A stretch of 64,000 bases of DNA from an uncultured Verrucomicrobiales bacterium (GCA_937934595.1 CALGZA010000018.1:1-64000); one strand, 5' to 3'; shown: positions 35,867 to 45,474, numbered from the stretch's first letter. The notes: a model not told the origin generated them from the letters alone. Made by a program: numbers and translations.

Positions 35867-37243
35867 TTAAAGCCCCTTTCCCAATGCCAAAGCCAATCGA
35901 ACTCGATTCTGAAATCTCAGCGCCTCAGTATTAATAAGTGATTCTTCTGTAGTAAATGACCGTCGCTGAGCATCCAGTAATGTTAAAATCTCCACCAACC
36001 CAGATTCATAATTCGCTCTCGTGCGTAACTCAGCACTCCGCGCCGCCTTCAAGGCCTTCTCATAAGACTCCTCTTGACTCTTAAGATAACGCTCAGACCC
36101 CAGAGCATCTTCTACCTCACGAAACGCCCCTAAAACTACAGCCCTATAATTACCCAGTGCCTGCTTAGCCCGCGCATTAGCAGCCCCTAGCTCAGACCGC
36201 CTGCTCCCACCATCCACCAAAGGCGCCGTCAAATTACCCGCGACAGACCATACATTAAACTCCCCTTTCACAATATCCCTAAGAAGGTTAGACCGCTGCC
36301 CATGGCTCGCAGTCAACTGAAAACGTGGATACAGATCCCTATGCGCCACCCTCATCCTAGCATCAGCCGCCAAAATCCGCGCATAAGCACTATGAATATC
36401 AGGCCTCCTCATCATCACATCAGATGGAATCCCCGCAGCCACACCCCTAGATAAAGACGGAAAATTCTTCACCCTCAACCCAGCTCTAGGATATCGCCCT
36501 GTTAGAGATGATAACAATCGCGCAGCCTGATCTCTAGCATCCTTCCTCTGCTCCACTTGTGCCTTCGTATTCTCCACATCCGTCCGCGAAAGATCTAAAT
36601 CACTCAAACTACCCGTGCCCGCCTCAAAACGCCGGTTCACCAACGAAACAGACTTCTCAAAGCTTTTCAACCGCCGCTCAGACAATGCCAGCAACCTCTC
36701 AGACGCAACCAAAGAAAAATAAGCCTGCATAGTCTGCGCAGCTATCGACTGCCGTGCAGCCTCATGATCAGCAGCAATAGCCGCCTGATCACTCTTCACC
36801 GCATTCACACCAGAACGTAACCGCCCCCAGACATCCAACTCCCACTGAACATCTAACAGCGCAGAATAGATACCCGTGTTGCGTCCATTACTCCTACTCC
36901 TCCCCAAAGAACCTCCCCCATTCACTGACAACATACCCGGAGCATAAGATTTCCTAGTATTAAAACCAGCCTCCTCCATCCTAGCCAAGCTAACCTGCAA
37001 ATCAGGATTTGACCTCAGCGCCTCTCTAACATAACCCTTTAAGTCACTATCTGAAAATAAAGAAAGTAATCCACTCGCCACCTCAGGCACAGGCGCTAAA
37101 CCAGCATCAAAACTCCCAGGCACATCAACCACCGCATCAGCACTCTCCACCATCGAATCAGGCTCAAGCGGAATAGAACTGCATGAATGAAACACAGAAA
37201 AAATAGGCAATACAATAACAGTAATAATCAGCTTGAAATTCAT
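35867..37243 (-). CDS. Outer-membrane efflux lipoprotein (NodT/OprM family)
   Basis: The 458-residue protein has a lipoprotein signal (IFSVFHSC) and two TolC-type repeats ('ALRSNPDLQVSLARMEEAGFN', 'DIHSAYARILAADARMRVAHRDLYPRFQLTASHG'). It ends 'ALRFQNRVRLALALGKGL', typical of NodT-like channels. It forms the outer-membrane duct for the adjacent RND pump. It begins 6 bases after the TetR gene's stop, so regulator and pump are co-transcribed. Confidence 0.92.
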   Translation of the reverse strand: MNFKLIITVIVLPIFSVFHSCSSIPLEPDSMVESADAVVDVPGSFDAGLAPVPEVASGLLSLFSDSDLKGYVREALRSNPDLQVSLARMEEAGFNTRKSYAPGMLSVNGGGSLGRSRSNGRNTGIYSALLDVQWELDVWGRLRSGVNAVKSDQAAIAADHEAARQSIAAQTMQAYFSLVASERLLALSERRLKSFEKSVSLVNRRFEAGTGSLSDLDLSRTDVENTKAQVEQRKDARDQAARLLSSLTGRYPRAGLRVKNFPSLSRGVAAGIPSDVMMRRPDIHSAYARILAADARMRVAHRDLYPRFQLTASHGQRSNLLRDIVKGEFNVWSVAGNLTAPLVDGGSRRSELGAANARAKQALGNYRAVVLGAFREVEDALGSERYLKSQEESYEKALKAARSAELRTRANYESGLVEILTLLDAQRRSFTTEESLINTEALRFQNRVRLALALGKGL

Positions 37244-37249
37244 AACATA

Positions 37250-37876
37250 TCAACAGGGAACAGATTTAGGTATCACTTCCAAAGCAGCAAAAATCGCCTC
37301 TATCTGACCATCCACCAGAGATGTAATCTGCCTTTGCGTCGGCTTCTTCTTAAACAGATGATCCTTCGTCCCCACCGGACACTTCGAAATCATCGTAGCC
37401 ATAGAAATAAAAATACCAACTCCCCACCCCACAACCTCATCAGAATCAGTCCCCAAAAAATCAGCTAACACCTCAGATAAATACTTCAGCTCAAATTCCT
37501 CAACCTCTGTCAAAATCATCGCCACAGGTGAACCAGGAGTGTTAATAGTATTACTCATCATCCGATTAAAATGACCAGCACTACCCTCATCAAAGGAACG
37601 CATCAAAATCGCATGAGCTATCGCCGATACCTTATCCTTAGCAGCAGCATCATAAGCCAACGCACCCCTAATCGGATACACAGCCTCAGCATCCTCAAAA
37701 GCACGCCTCAATGCCGCCACAAAAAGCTGATCCTTAGAACCAAAATGATAATTCACCGCCGCTATATTAGCACCAGCTCCACGCACTATATCAGCTATCT
37801 TACCACCACGGTAACCCTCATACGCGAACACATCGATCGCACTCCTGAGTAACCTATCTTTAGCGTCCTGCTTCAT
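37250..37876 (-). CDS. TetR/AcrR-family transcriptional regulator
   Basis: The 208-residue protein has an N-terminal HTH ('RLLRSAIDVFAYEGYRGGKIADIVRGAGANIAAVNYHFGSKDQLF') and a helical ligand-binding domain of the CerR/DUF1956 type. As first gene of the efflux operon it most likely represses its own promoter in the 108-base gap before 37985. No operator palindrome was confirmed by eye. Confidence 0.92.
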   Translation of the reverse strand: MKQDAKDRLLRSAIDVFAYEGYRGGKIADIVRGAGANIAAVNYHFGSKDQLFVAALRRAFEDAEAVYPIRGALAYDAAAKDKVSAIAHAILMRSFDEGSAGHFNRMMSNTINTPGSPVAMILTEVEEFELKYLSEVLADFLGTDSDEVVGWGVGIFISMATMISKCPVGTKDHLFKKKPTQRQITSLVDGQIEAIFAALEVIPKSVPC

Positions 37877-37984
37877 TCAGCAAACCCCTACAGACGCTCA
37901 CCCTAAAAATCAAATCATTTTTTCAAATATCCATTTTAATTCTGTGCAAGCAATTACCACCCACCTCAGCTAAACCACCCAAAC

Positions 37985-38680
37985 CTAAACCGCAATCTCA
38001 CTCATTCGCCCCCTGAGCAAAACACCCATATCACGCATCACAGACTCCGGTAAACCCAACTCAATACCCACACCCACAACATATTCAGGAACAGACTCCA
38101 AAAAACAATCAATCCGCTTCTGTAAATAATACTTACGCACCTCATTCATCATACCACCAGTAACACAATTCATCACTTGGTTCGACAAATCACCCATCTC
38201 ATCACCATACTCAGAAGCATGCAAGACAGATGACTTCACACTCGCAAGATGCATCTCACTCCATATAGAATGCGCCTCAGCCTCTACCTCCACTTCCCCA
38301 CGCAGCCTCAACAAATCCAAAAAACAACCCAACTTCTCCCTCACCACTACATCCAAAACCTCTCCCGCATGAACCTCCCCAGAACCACCAAGCCCAGCCA
38401 AAGACTCTATACACCCAAAAGCAAATGCCTTAAGCTCATTTTCAGAAACCTCATCTAATAAACGAACCTCCTCACCATCATCAAATACACCCCCCTCATA
38501 TACACCCTCATTACCAAAACCATAATTAGCTAACTTTTCCACCTTCGGCGACTTATCGACTAACTTCGCGCTAGAATACCGCCCCCGCTCACTAACTCCA
38601 CCCTGCGCACACCTCCCACTCGGAGATCCATTTAACTGGTAAGCATAGCGTAAAGGCATTCTTTGGTAACGTTTTCTCAT
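37985..38680 (-). CDS. Hypothetical protein, acidic helical
   Basis: A 231-residue ORF starting ATG 38680 with a basic, low-complexity N-terminus (MRKRYQRMPLRYAYQLNG) and an acidic helical remainder. No signal peptide, membrane helix or recognised motif. The strand bias of the region makes long opposite-strand ORFs common, but this one has an ordinary coding composition for the minus strand and fills an otherwise empty slot. Function unknown. Confidence 0.5.
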   Translation of the reverse strand: MRKRYQRMPLRYAYQLNGSPSGRCAQGGVSERGRYSSAKLVDKSPKVEKLANYGFGNEGVYEGGVFDDGEEVRLLDEVSENELKAFAFGCIESLAGLGGSGEVHAGEVLDVVVREKLGCFLDLLRLRGEVEVEAEAHSIWSEMHLASVKSSVLHASEYGDEMGDLSNQVMNCVTGGMMNEVRKYYLQKRIDCFLESVPEYVVGVGIELGLPESVMRDMGVLLRGRMSEIAV

Positions 38681-38932
38681 AAGATAAGTAAATTTGGTTT
38701 GTTCGAGTGACTAATATTTACCCTCACAAGCTAATTTTAACAACTCATCTCTAATAATATTTTTTAAAACATTATAAAATAAAGGGAAAAATTGCTAATT
38801 TAATTAAATTTGATTATCATTAAAAATTAAATAAATACGCTAAATAACGATTTTAAAGGAAAAAACACACCTCTAAATTACCCAAAACAACTAAAACTTG
38901 CTAATTTTTTTAAAAAATACTAACTTACCCCC
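38681..38932. other. AT-rich divergent intergenic region
   Basis: About 250 bases, extremely AT-rich (runs such as AATTTGATTATCATTAAAAATTAAATAAATACG), between divergent genes at 38680 and 38933. It probably holds both promoters. Composition suggests possible binding by nucleoid proteins. No gene or clear hairpin was seen. Confidence 0.45.
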
Positions 38933-39457
38933 ATGTCCGATATACACAACATCCGGAATCTCACACATTCACTCACAAACGTGCATGAAGAACTCAGCGT
39001 AGAACAATTAGAACTCTACCAAAAATTCATTACCAAATCCCTAGAATTCCGAAAAGCCGAAGAAGCCCTCCTCTCCGCAATGGACCTCGAGGACGGCGGA
39101 GACCAGAAAACATCAGACACCCTAAGAACCATCCGCAGATCACTAGACAACCCAAGCCACCGCCTCTCAGGCAGCGAGTGCGTCATACTAGCCTGCTTCT
39201 ACAAAGAGCTTGAAGGCGAAGAATATGTCGAAACAAAACGTATCAACATCTACCTCCACAGCTACAACCGCAAACCAGCAAACACGACCAAAATCGTAGA
39301 CAACCTCGAAAAGAAAAACCTCATCAAAATCAAAAGCGACGGACTACACTCACACAAAATGTACTCCCTCACCAAAGAAGGACAAAATAACGCCTGGAAC
39401 CTAATCGAACGCCTCAGCGACAGCAGTGGTAATGATAAATTAGCCGTAATGGAATAA
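38933..39457 (+). CDS. Hypothetical protein with a winged-helix-like C-terminus
   Basis: A 174-residue protein. The N-terminal half is helical and acidic. The C-terminal part, 'RLSGSECVILACFYKELEGEEYVETKRINIYLHSYNRKPANTTKIVDNLEKKNLIKIKSDG...MYSLTKEGQ', has the order of helices and a beta wing found in DNA-binding winged helices (MarR/PadR-like or archaeal-type). It could be a regulator, but no family was recognised. The adjacent AT-rich divergent promoter region is a plausible target. Confidence 0.6.
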   Translation: MSDIHNIRNLTHSLTNVHEELSVEQLELYQKFITKSLEFRKAEEALLSAMDLEDGGDQKTSDTLRTIRRSLDNPSHRLSGSECVILACFYKELEGEEYVETKRINIYLHSYNRKPANTTKIVDNLEKKNLIKIKSDGLHSHKMYSLTKEGQNNAWNLIERLSDSSGNDKLAVME

Positions 39458-39479
39458 ACAACCTAACAAAAAACACCAC

Positions 39480-40823
39480 CTACTCCCCAAAACTGCTAAA
39501 CTTCTCATAAAAAACCGACCAGCACTCCAAGAACCCAGTAGCAAAAACCTCAGGTCGCAGCTTGATCCATTCATTCAGCTCATCCATCTCAAACCAAACC
39601 GCGTGCTCAACCTCACTGCAAGGAAACCTCAACGCACCATCATAACGTGCCACATAAAGGCCAATGTGCTCCCATCCAGTATTCTCACAAGGCCTTATCT
39701 GAGCAATATGCTGCACCTCAGTATCAATGCTTAACTCCTCTTTAAGCTCCCTAACAGCACAAGCATCATAACTCTCCCCAGACTCCAAATGCCCAGCAGA
39801 ACTACTATCCCACGCCCCCGGAAAATTATCCTTAAGAACACTCCTCTTCTGCAGTAAAACCTCCTTCTTTTTATTAAAAACAAGCACATGCACCGCCCTA
39901 TGTAATAAATGTTCAGCATGCACCACACTACGTTTTTCCTGCCTCACAACCACATCATCATCATCAACCACATCAAAAACCTCATCTCCACTCTGAGGTA
40001 AATCCCTCAACGGATGATCATCATACATCTGCGTAATCTTGATCCACTGATCCAGGCTAATCTCTTCAGCCCGCGCCGTCACCGGCAAGCCAAGCTCAGC
40101 AGAAACATCCTCCCAACAAGCCGTATCAGGTAACTGCTTCTTAACCTGCTTCCTCCTCTGAGAAAACCCCCTCCTCACCAACTCATCAAACAACCTCTTA
40201 TCATAAACCTCATCGCTCAACCGAGGAACACAAGTCATCACCGTAGAATCAATCAGCGGCCTAGGATGAAAAGCCTCTGGTGGCACCGTCTTCACCGGCT
40301 TACTCTCCCACTCACTCTGCATCCTCAATGATAAAACCCCATACGCCTTCGTCCCATGCTTAGCCACTATCCGGTCTATAAACTCCTTCTGCAGCATAAG
40401 AACAGCCCTAACCACAGGAGTCGGACTCTTCATAAAATTACGCATAATAGCCCCACCAGCACTATATGGTAAATTCCCTAAAAACTTTATCGGCGCATAC
40501 TTAAACAAACTCCTCACATCAAAACGAGCACCATCAAAATGATGAACCTCCACATCAGCCCTACCCTTGAACTTCTCCCCTAAATACTCCGCTAAACGCG
40601 CATCAAATTCAACCAGTATAACCCGCTTAACCTTACCAAGTAAATGCTCAGTCAGCGCCCCAGTCCCTGGCCCCACCTCCACCACAGTATCATCAGAACA
40701 CGGATCTAACTGATCCACTATCCAACGAGCCACATTCGCATCACATAAAAAATTCTGACCCAGCTTCTTACTCGGTATCACCCCATTCTGCTTAAGAACA
40801 TCTATAATCTCACTCGCTATCAT
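39480..40823 (-). CDS. rsmA: Fusion of 16S rRNA dimethyltransferase RsmA (KsgA) and a Nudix hydrolase
   Basis: A 447-residue single frame. Residues 1 to about 265 are RsmA: 'SKKLGQNFLCD', SAM motif 'VVEVGPGTGALTEHLL', active-site 'FLGNLPYSAGG', and the C-terminal helical domain. It dimethylates two adenines near the 3' end of 16S rRNA. Residues about 285-445 are a Nudix domain with a perfect box, GHLESGESYDACAVRELKEELSI, and IDI/YfcD-like surroundings ('LHRAVHVLVFNKKKEVLLQKRS'). Both halves look catalytically complete. The Nudix substrate is unknown. Confidence 0.92.
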   Translation of the reverse strand: MIASEIIDVLKQNGVIPSKKLGQNFLCDANVARWIVDQLDPCSDDTVVEVGPGTGALTEHLLGKVKRVILVEFDARLAEYLGEKFKGRADVEVHHFDGARFDVRSLFKYAPIKFLGNLPYSAGGAIMRNFMKSPTPVVRAVLMLQKEFIDRIVAKHGTKAYGVLSLRMQSEWESKPVKTVPPEAFHPRPLIDSTVMTCVPRLSDEVYDKRLFDELVRRGFSQRRKQVKKQLPDTACWEDVSAELGLPVTARAEEISLDQWIKITQMYDDHPLRDLPQSGDEVFDVVDDDDVVVRQEKRSVVHAEHLLHRAVHVLVFNKKKEVLLQKRSVLKDNFPGAWDSSSAGHLESGESYDACAVRELKEELSIDTEVQHIAQIRPCENTGWEHIGLYVARYDGALRFPCSEVEHAVWFEMDELNEWIKLRPEVFATGFLECWSVFYEKFSSFGE

Positions 40824-40962
40824 TACCTACCCACCTAAACCCATAAACACAAAAACAGCGAGTCCATAAACAAAGTAAATCACACCTAAGTAATCAACCC
40901 CATTAACAAGACTCCCCTAAACTCGACTATACTCACCCCAAAACACCCCCTATCAGAAAAGA

Positions 40963-41160
40963 CTAATAAACAACATTAGCCTCTTCCTCACCCTTCTCCA
41001 GCTCCGTCTTCTCTGACCCCTCGTGACTAACCGTCAGCCCAGCAGAACGCGCCACAGCCTGCATCAAGCTACTCGGAAGGCGAGATGCACTATTCAAAAG
41101 AGAACAAGAAGGAAGAACAGCAAAACAAGCCGCCACAGCAATCAATTTAATATATTTCAT
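40963..41160 (-). CDS. Small lipoprotein
   Basis: A 65-residue ORF with a textbook lipoprotein signal (MKYIKLIAVAACFAVLPSC) and a short polar tail ending in an acidic stretch (EKTELEKGEEEANVVY). It resembles the small entericidin-like or spacer lipoproteins seen in many Gram-negatives but matches no named family. It lies downstream of another exported protein on the same strand. Confidence 0.65.
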   Translation of the reverse strand: MKYIKLIAVAACFAVLPSCSLLNSASRLPSSLMQAVARSAGLTVSHEGSEKTELEKGEEEANVVY

Positions 41161-41243
41161 AAGCTAATTCACACTAACCACCCCCCACAACCCGGTCAAC
41201 TTGAAAAACAAGAACAAACCCAGCTCATCAACCAATAATAAAC

Positions 41244-41837
41244 CTACTCCTTAATCTCACCCGCCTCACCCGCCTCACCCGGCTCACCCGGCTCACCCGG
41301 CTTAGCCTTAGCTGCCTTAGCTGCCTGCTCAGCCTTTATAGCCTTAACAAATTTAGATAACTTCTGAGGCGGTAGTAACGCATCCGTCTTCTTCTTAACA
41401 GGCTCAACCTTTGCCAAAAACTGCGTAAACTGCTCATCCCTTGCTACACGAAGCTCCTCAGAAAGCTTAAATTCAGCCATCGCTCTCATCTTCTTCTGCA
41501 CCTTATCACCCATATGAACAAACTGCTCAGCCACAAACCTCATCTGAGCATCAGTCGGCTTCACATTAACATCAATTTGAGGCTCAAGCGCCAACATCAC
41601 CTTAGCCAAATGTTCTAGCTTTGCCCCAGACGTAGCCAGAGACGCATCATCTTTAACAGCCGCCATCGCATCAAAAGCAGACTCTAAAAAAAATGTCACT
41701 TTCGCAAATGCCACCTCTATAGCCATCACCTTCTTCTCACTACTCTGCCCCGCTTTAGGAACAGCTAACGCCGGATCCGCCTGCACACCCAATGCCAAAA
41801 GCATCGACAACACTATACTCATTCTCATCATATTCAT
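41244..41837 (-). CDS. Exported helical protein with GEP/GEA repeat tail
   Basis: The 197-residue protein has a signal peptide (MMRMSIVLSMLLALGVQADPALA), a helical Lys/Glu-rich middle and a C-terminal collagen-like tail, PGEPGEPGEAGEAGEIKE, encoded by five 9-bp repeats. No enzyme motif. The dapA gene lies just upstream on the same strand (10-base gap), and the small lipoprotein downstream. Function unknown; periplasmic location inferred. Confidence 0.65.
   Translation of the reverse strand: MNMMRMSIVLSMLLALGVQADPALAVPKAGQSSEKKVMAIEVAFAKVTFFLESAFDAMAAVKDDASLATSGAKLEHLAKVMLALEPQIDVNVKPTDAQMRFVAEQFVHMGDKVQKKMRAMAEFKLSEELRVARDEQFTQFLAKVEPVKKKTDALLPPQKLSKFVKAIKAEQAAKAAKAKPGEPGEPGEAGEAGEIKE
41256..41300. 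repeat. Five tandem 9-bp repeats (CTCACCCGG/C)
   Basis: Five consecutive copies of CTCACCCG(C/G) inside the preceding gene encode its Gly-Glu-Pro/Ala repeats. Near-perfect identity suggests slippage and a possible length-variable tail. Confidence 0.9.
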
Positions 41838-41847
41838 AAAATTTCTA

Positions 41848-42726
41848 CTAAAGTAATTGATACCTCCCTAACAAATCTCCAACCGCAGTCATGTTACTAT
41901 CACTCAACTTCACCATAGGCAACCGTATATCTTGCTCACACATCCCCATCAGAGACACCGCCGCCTTAATCGGCACAGGATTCGTATCTATACCCATCAG
42001 CGTAGTCATCAAAGGCTCATATTCTGAATGTATCTCTTCCGCACGCAACAGATCACCCACATTCATCGCACGCACCAGATCAGACATAGCTCGCGGTAAA
42101 ATATTAGAAGCAACAGAAACCAAACCCACAGAACCACGCTTCATAAACTCAATCGTCAACGGATCATCCCCACATAAAATAGAAAAACCTTCCGGCAAAG
42201 CCCCCTTCAACAAATCAACCCTCCCTGGATCTCCCCCAGCCTCCTTAATAGATACTATATTAACACAATCCGCAGCTAACCTAACAGCAGTCTCCACCTC
42301 TATACTAACCACCGAACGCCCAGGAACAGAATACAACATAATAGGAAGCTTCGTACTCTCAGCCACCGCCCTAAAATGCTGATACAACCCCTCCTGAGAC
42401 GGCTTATTATAATAAGGAGTCACCTGCAACGTCCCATCCACCCCCAACTTCTCCGCCTCCTGTGTCAGATAAATAGCCTCAGACGTAGCATTCGCTCCAG
42501 TACCAGCTACCACCAGCACCCTACCCGCAACATGCTCCACAGCCACACGGATCACCTCCAAATGCTCAGCACGCCCCAAAGTCGGTGACTCACCAGTCGT
42601 ACCAACGGGCACAATCCCCTCAACACCACCCTCAATCTGAAAATCAATCAGCTTCCTAAACGCCACCTCATCCACCACCCCATCCTTGAAGGGAGTAACA
42701 ATAGCCGTGAAAGTTCCTTTAAACAT
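41848..42726 (-). CDS. dapA: 4-hydroxy-tetrahydrodipicolinate synthase
   Basis: Class I aldolase with 'MFKGTFTAIVTPF', 'GVEGIVPVGTTGESPTL', 'QVTPYYNKPSQEGLYQHF' (catalytic Tyr), 'LYSVPGRS' and the Schiff-base lysine region 'NIVSIKEAGGD'. It condenses pyruvate and aspartate semialdehyde in lysine/diaminopimelate synthesis. The ORF extends to ATG 42753, but ATG 42726 gives the usual N-terminus and 292 residues. Confidence 0.95.
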   Translation of the reverse strand: MFKGTFTAIVTPFKDGVVDEVAFRKLIDFQIEGGVEGIVPVGTTGESPTLGRAEHLEVIRVAVEHVAGRVLVVAGTGANATSEAIYLTQEAEKLGVDGTLQVTPYYNKPSQEGLYQHFRAVAESTKLPIMLYSVPGRSVVSIEVETAVRLAADCVNIVSIKEAGGDPGRVDLLKGALPEGFSILCGDDPLTIEFMKRGSVGLVSVASNILPRAMSDLVRAMNVGDLLRAEEIHSEYEPLMTTLMGIDTNPVPIKAAVSLMGMCEQDIRLPMVKLSDSNMTAVGDLLGRYQLL

Positions 42727-42825
42727 AGGCCCCTTATGATCACTCACCATCATTCAGTCAAGCCATACATACAGGATAAAAACTTCCCCCTTTGCATAAC
42801 CACTCTTCCAGACTAATCTCATATC

Positions 42826-43230
42826 ATGCCAAGCCCAGAAAAATGGAAAAAACTAGAATCTCTCATGCTCAAACTAGGCATCCTCCCAGATGACATCATC
42901 GAAAAATACATCAAAGGATCTGGTAGCGGAGGACAAAAAATTAATAAAACAGCCAGCTGCGTCTACCTCAAACACATCCCAACAGGAATCGAAGTCAAAT
43001 GCCAAGCGCAAAGATCACGGGAACTCAACCGTTTCATCGCAAGAAAAGAACTCTGCGAAACATTCCAAGAAAAAATACTAGGTATCCAATCAGCAAGACA
43101 ACAAGCCAGAGAAAAAATCCGACGCCAAAAACGAAGACGATCACGTAGACAAAAAAACAAAATGTTAGACAACAAATCAAAACAAGGCGAAAAAAAACAA
43201 CTCCGCCAAAAACCAAACCAACAAGATTAA
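42826..43230 (+). CDS. Class-I release-factor-like protein with GGQ motif (ArfB/C12orf65-like)
   Basis: The 134-residue protein has the peptidyl-tRNA hydrolysis motif 'KGSGSGGQKINKTASCVYLKHIPTGIEVKC' and a long basic C-terminal tail ('EKIRRQKRRRSRRQKNK'). It lacks the codon-recognition domains. Such proteins rescue stalled ribosomes by hydrolysing peptidyl-tRNA, with the basic tail sensing the empty mRNA channel. It lies 37 bases upstream of HMG-CoA reductase and may share its promoter. Confidence 0.85.
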   Translation: MPSPEKWKKLESLMLKLGILPDDIIEKYIKGSGSGGQKINKTASCVYLKHIPTGIEVKCQAQRSRELNRFIARKELCETFQEKILGIQSARQQAREKIRRQKRRRSRRQKNKMLDNKSKQGEKKQLRQKPNQQD

Positions 43231-43267
43231 CAATTGCCGTCACTCTATCCACTGCTAAAATAAACCC

Positions 43268-44524
43268 ATGTCAGGAAAACGCTCGCTTACTAATATTCAC
43301 ATCCACTCACTCACAAATGAGAACTCAATAGAAGAACTAGAAACCAGACTCGCCCCAAAACTATACCCCAGCGTCAAACCCATCATGCCCATGGGTAAAG
43401 TGAATGCTCACAGAGTCAACAAAACCTGGAAAGCCCTCTCCCAAGAGCCTAATAAAGACATACTAGACCAATGGACCACAGAAAATATCGAGTCCTTTGA
43501 CGGCAATATCGAAAACTGCATCGGCTCAATCAAAGTCCCACTCGGTATTGCTGGCCCCCTCAGAGTAAACGGCCTCTTCGCTCAAGGAGACTACCTCATC
43601 CCACTTGCCACTTCAGAAGCTGCTCTCGTAGCCAGCTACCACCGCGGATCTTGCGTAATCTCTGCCAGCGGAGGCTGCTCATCCATGCTCCTCTACCAAG
43701 CCTTAAACCGCTCACCAGCATTTGTCTTCTCCTCATTAGCTAATGCTGGAAAATTTGTCGCCTGGGCCATGCAAAAATTCAAAATATTCCAAGACATAGC
43801 CAATGCCACTACTTCTCACGGAAAACTCGTAGACATAGGAACCACTATAGAAGGTAACCACGTCTACCTGAACTTCGAATACACCACAGGTGACGCATCC
43901 GGACAAAACATGGTTACCATCGCCACTCAAGCAGTATGCGATTTCATCAAAGAAAATTGCCCAGTCCACATCATTAACCTCTACGTCGAAGGAAATCTAT
44001 CAGGTGACAAAAAAGCTAGCTCTCAAGCATACAACTCCGTCAGAGGGAAAAAAGTATCATCCGAAGCCAACATCTCACGTGAAATAATAGAAAAATACCT
44101 CCACACCACTCCAGAACAAATGGTCGAATACTGGAGAGTATCCGCTCTTGGCGGCGTACTCAGCGGCACACTAGGAGTGCAAGGTCATTTCGCCAATGGA
44201 CTCACCGCACTCTACTTAGCTACCGGCCAAGATGCCGCCTGCGTAGCTGAATCAGCTATGGGTGTCACCAGATTTGAAATAAACCCAGACGGCGGACTCT
44301 ACGCCGCAGTCACTCTTCCATGCATCATGGTAGGAACCGTTGGAGGTGGAACAGGACTCCCATCACAAAAAGCATGCCTTGACCTTATGAACCTACACGG
44401 CGCAGGAAAAAGCAATGCCCTCGCCGAGGTCTGCGCTGGCCTACTCCTCGGTGGAGAACTCTCCATCATCGCAGCATTAGCTTCTGGAAGCTTCACTAAA
44501 GCACATAAAAAACTAGCTCGATAA
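43268..44524 (+). CDS. Hydroxymethylglutaryl-CoA reductase
   Basis: The 418-residue HMG-CoA reductase has 'ENCIGSIKVPLGIAGPLRVNG', the catalytic Glu (LATSEAALVASYHRG), 'GDASGQNMVTIATQA', the catalytic Lys (SGDKKASSQAYNSVRGKKV), Asp (ATGQDAACVAES), 'GTVGGGTGLPSQ' and a C-terminal His (TKAHKKL). The pattern is nearer class I (NADPH) enzymes, without their membrane domain. It makes mevalonate from HMG-CoA. It heads a seven-gene operon of lipid-type enzymes. ispH at the right end of the window shows that the MEP pathway also exists, so this may be a dedicated supply. Confidence 0.92.
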   Translation: MSGKRSLTNIHIHSLTNENSIEELETRLAPKLYPSVKPIMPMGKVNAHRVNKTWKALSQEPNKDILDQWTTENIESFDGNIENCIGSIKVPLGIAGPLRVNGLFAQGDYLIPLATSEAALVASYHRGSCVISASGGCSSMLLYQALNRSPAFVFSSLANAGKFVAWAMQKFKIFQDIANATTSHGKLVDIGTTIEGNHVYLNFEYTTGDASGQNMVTIATQAVCDFIKENCPVHIINLYVEGNLSGDKKASSQAYNSVRGKKVSSEANISREIIEKYLHTTPEQMVEYWRVSALGGVLSGTLGVQGHFANGLTALYLATGQDAACVAESAMGVTRFEINPDGGLYAAVTLPCIMVGTVGGGTGLPSQKACLDLMNLHGAGKSNALAEVCAGLLLGGELSIIAALASGSFTKAHKKLAR

Positions 44525-44595
44525 TCAATCAAATCAATGATACAAAAATTAAAATCAATTAAAGTAATACAAAGATCGGTGCTATAACCATACTC

Positions 44596-45468
44596 ATGCG
44601 CTGGTGGACATACCAAAAAGAACGATTCCCAATTTTCCAACACGGACTATTAGTTGCAGCATTTAGCTCTTCTGCAGTAGCCTATACCTCACTTTTATGC
44701 AGCACCACTCCCAGCTGGCGTGCATTCCTAGTAGCATTCATAACAGTATTCCTATTCTTCCTTCAGCTAAGAATAGCAGACGAATTTAAAGACGCAGAAG
44801 AAGATGCTAAATACCGTCCACACAGAGCAGTACCCCGCGGATTAATAAGCCTTAAAGAACTCGGTATAGTATTCATCTCTACCACTATAATACAGCTCAT
44901 CCTAACCATCTGGCTAGACTACAGACTACTCATACTTCTATTCATCACCTGGACATACCTGTCCCTAATGAGTGTAGAGTTCTTCGCACGTGACTGGTTA
45001 AAAACCAGACATATTACCTACTTATGGACCCACATGCTTATCATGCCACTTGTAGACCTCTTCGCTACTGCATGCTTATGGCTACCCAATGAATCCAAAC
45101 CTGATAACTTAATCTACTTCATCATCGCCAGCTTCTTCAACGGTATAATCATCGAGATAGGACGGAAACTAAGACAACCTCAAAATGAACAAACAGGCGT
45201 CCCCACTTACAGTAAACTCTGGGGCCTAACAAATGCATCCCGAGCTTGGCTCAGCTGCATGGCTATCACTGCTCTTTTTGCCATCCTAGCAGCCTCTAAA
45301 ATCAACTTCGCTCTTCCTGCCACACTAATCTTAGCTCCCATTCTACTCCTCGCAACATGGTCTTACCATCATGCCAATACCATAAAAACTAAACACTTCG
45401 AGCTCATCTCCGGAATATGGACACTCGCTCTATACACCTCACTCGGCATCATTCCACTTCTAACCTAA
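44596..45468 (+). CDS. UbiA-family prenyltransferase-like membrane protein
   Basis: A 290-residue protein with about eight hydrophobic helices. The first Asp-rich motif, 'LQLRIADEFKDAEEDAKYRPHRAVPRGLISLKEL', matches the Mg/diphosphate site of UbiA prenyltransferases (NxxxDxxxD replaced by ADEFKDAEED). The second Asp-rich loop is less clear (near GVPTYSKLWGL). The family transfers prenyl groups in the membrane. It is 71 bases after HMG-CoA reductase and 6 bases before the PEP-utilising gene. The acceptor is unknown. Confidence 0.75.
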   Translation: MRWWTYQKERFPIFQHGLLVAAFSSSAVAYTSLLCSTTPSWRAFLVAFITVFLFFLQLRIADEFKDAEEDAKYRPHRAVPRGLISLKELGIVFISTTIIQLILTIWLDYRLLILLFITWTYLSLMSVEFFARDWLKTRHITYLWTHMLIMPLVDLFATACLWLPNESKPDNLIYFIIASFFNGIIIEIGRKLRQPQNEQTGVPTYSKLWGLTNASRAWLSCMAITALFAILAASKINFALPATLILAPILLLATWSYHHANTIKTKHFELISGIWTLALYTSLGIIPLLT

Positions 45469-45474
45469 TAACCC

